Of a stretch of 13,289 nt of DNA, positions 12,801 to 13,289 are shown in pieces. The notes below the pieces were generated by a model that was given only the letters and a program-made list of their open reading frames with translations, was not told where the DNA came from and did no database searches. Where the stretch lies: the NCBI GenBank assembly GCA_026990095.1, contig JALSIL010000421.1:1-13289 (forward strand), written 5' to 3'. The DNA is from Lysobacterales bacterium. GTDB taxonomy: Bacteria > Pseudomonadota > Gammaproteobacteria > Xanthomonadales > Marinicellaceae. The position numbers and the translations under genes were made by a program. Position 1 is the stretch's first letter. Each line of letters opens with the position of its first letter.

Positions 12801-13289
12801 CAAGCGGTAACAAAATCGTCAACACTATTGCAACCAGTTGAGGTTCCGTTGTCAGTAATTGTCCAATTATTGGTATTTGGGTTAGATAACATTAAATGCT
12901 GGGCAATGGCACAGTACTGTGAGTTGCCTCCATGGAAAACAACATTGGGTTGGACTGTTTGTGAGCTAAAATTCTTCAAGGCAGCATCGTAGGTGCTCTT
13001 TTGCAAAGAAACAATATTAAACATGCCTGTCATATCGGTGACTTTGCCAATATCCCATTGACTCATATCGGGTTCGGCAATGGTTGCAGCAGCAAACATA
13101 AAATTCATCAATTCAACATTGCCTGTATCCCAATTGCTGACATTAGGGTTAGCAGAGCTTGCACCTTGAAACATGGCAGTCATATCCGTGACACCAGAGA
13201 CATTCCAGTTTGTTGTGTTTGGATTAGCCAATAGTGCACCACTAAACATCAACCTGAGGTTTGTTAAGGATTCAAAATTAGGAGTATCT
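9839..13289 (-). CDS. Giant BspA/DUF285-repeat surface protein with Ig-like domains and C-terminal GFE tail (5' end outside window)
   Basis: The frame is open through the right edge of the window, so the start and signal peptide are missing; at least 1149 residues are present. The residues before the TTG at 13252 (…PNFESLTNLRL) continue the repeat pattern, so 13252 is not a start. Numbered from 13252, residues 1-80 are DUF285 (BspA-like) repeats of the type 'ANPDTSLWDTSQVTDM..MF'. Residues 144-245 are a beta-rich header ending 'ERLKLRDIWQWGNIKWQSM'. Residues 250-440 are more repeats, and 500-612 a second header ending 'DRLKILDIKQWGTGKWQTM'. Residues 620-715 are repeats, 780-955 degenerate Ig-like units, and 959-1041 and 1042-1126 two Bap-type Ig-like domains ('ITGTAE', 'TATDEVGN'). 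Each repeat block ends in a cysteine-bounded 'W.ITD.G..C' segment. The final residues are V-F-S-D-G-F-E. The family occurs in surface and adhesive proteins; the ligand is unknown. It is co-transcribed with the downstream gene. Confidence 0.88.
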   Translation of the reverse strand, partial: DTPNFESLTNLRLMFSGALLANPNTTNWNVSGVTDMTAMFQGASSANPNVSNWDTGNVELMNFMFAAATIAEPDMSQWDIGKVTDMTGMFNIVSLQKSTYDAALKNFSSQTVQPNVVFHGGNSQYCAIAQHLMLSNPNTNNWTITDNGTSTGCNSVDDFVTAWTPIGDGIITIPTFGTGYYYRVDWNNDGDMNDADESTIYTGDATHNYGVNTYQQLAIKGVFPRIHIANGAERLKLRDIWQWGNIKWQSMENAFRGAENLFALPTTSIPDLSQTTSLNHMFADATLVVLGLTNAFSSWDTSTITSMNSMFKNTTSSPEIGNWNTSSVQDMSYMFAGAIDANPDTSLWDTSQVTDMIGMFQGAVSANPDTSLWDTSKVITMEYMFDGATNALPDTSNWDTSSVKSMDYMFRNVPFANPDTRNWDISSIQLINNGVVILQRFGFRGMFSGVKLNTNTYDELLNIFATTAIHNNLELDAGTSNLCHSVSAKFVLENNKNWMITDSGQNCSNESDDFVIVVKTDNPGNTTSTQFRIPVFNDLNNPHSYNVSCRDNGAFNAGGVGGGYTCNYSTPGIYQIRIVDATGNGSGFPNIYFNNSGDRLKILDIKQWGTGKWQTMKSAFWGTANMIVTAKDAPDLSQATSLENMFRGARRSNPDTKNWDVSTITTMRRMFAGDYVANPDTRLWDTSQVTDMSYMFWQAFNTKADMSGWNIGQVTTMFQMFNGVTLPTPIYDAALINFDSQPHNPNVGFTAGSSMYCDGLNAKANLMGDGWVITDAGQECTPSQPTYEPQQLSPPNDNTPLVRVSCSEPNNTIKLFFTGGSYNFTQVASHLCTVTGLQDFAFTNPVQDGNFFVQTTETKNGDESLPSELPFAASFFINTTPPPDPTSIQLIPNPAANGTGVDLFLSGIQWGAIVTITGMTCETPAPLTGFVNCLGTVGQNGLDGTNNTISIANTGGVNTNTSTGLIVDNDAPAPPVINPINETDNSITGTAEVNSTISVSGAICSNNPVVTNSSGIWNCVTSGLVAGSAITATATDEVGNVSPNSAVVIVTGVDNTPPNAPIVNAILDIDLVITGTAEALSTQTITGANCTNTPVNADNNGDWICHLPSTLTAGTLVTATSTDAANNTSVATQVFVSTSNAIVFSDGFE
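12020..12345 (-). repeat. 75-bp tandem coding repeats of the BspA/DUF285 array
   Basis: Within the large surface-protein gene the 25-residue unit A-N-P-D-T-S-x-W-D-T-S-x-V-x-x-M-x-x-M-F recurs with a 75-bp period. For example, 12168-12194 and 12243-12269 are nearly identical and exactly 75 bp apart. Related units occur at about 11210-11360 and 13020-13230. Such nearly identical in-frame units can expand or contract by recombination. Confidence 0.75.

Noticed and set aside
13250..13252. TTG at 13252 as the start of the BspA-like protein
   Set aside because: The frame continues open to base 13289 with repeat-like residues (ESLTNLRL before MFSGA), no signal peptide follows, and no ribosome binding site is seen. 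The gene is truncated by the window.

Overview
The window reads as chromosomal DNA of an AT-rich, probably marine, Gammaproteobacterium. The evidence is an aminotransferase that follows E. coli AlaA almost residue for residue, a Shine-Dalgarno/sigma70-like layout, DUF4124 proteins, a ToxR/CadC-style one-component regulator, and large secreted proteins with C-terminal sorting-type tails. A Marinicella-like or related lineage is my guess from the protein style (short '..GFE' C-termini, BspA repeats, choice-of-anchor proteins); the sequence alone does not prove it.

Left part (1-2395), minus strand. The first 543 bases hold the N-terminal 181 codons of a membrane CDP-diacylglycerol-serine O-phosphatidyltransferase (pssA), cut by the window edge. 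Upstream of it lie two small secreted-protein genes (677-1438 and 1638-2330). Their bodies are unrelated, but they share an almost identical C-terminal anchor (VPSL variant of the IPTL/PEP-CTERM class) and the same downstream hairpin terminator. A roughly 200-bp cassette, coding tail plus terminator, is therefore present twice.

Middle part (2538-4953), plus strand. alaA is followed after 3 nt by a ywbE-family small gene. Then come two tandem DUF4124 paralogues, the second starting at GTG only 4 nt after the stop of the first. These are housekeeping or envelope genes.

Regulator (5071-7446), plus strand. An extended -10 promoter and a good ribosome binding site serve a 20-codon upstream ORF. 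Its stop overlaps the start of a 759-aa membrane regulator by ATGA. The regulator has a cytoplasmic OmpR-type winged helix, one membrane segment and a large TPR-like periplasmic domain.

Right part (7511-13289), minus strand, convergent with the regulator. Two genes form an operon 18 nt apart. The upstream one is a very large BspA/DUF285-repeat surface protein with Ig-like domains, whose 5' end lies beyond the window. The downstream one is a 769-aa secreted protein of six carboxypeptidase-regulatory-like domains. Both end in the same short tail, F-x-x-G-F-E-stop. The window therefore holds two different C-terminal tag types on four exported proteins, and this is its most interesting theme. No tRNA, rRNA, CRISPR, transposase or prophage gene was seen, and no gene-free stretch exceeds about 215 bp.
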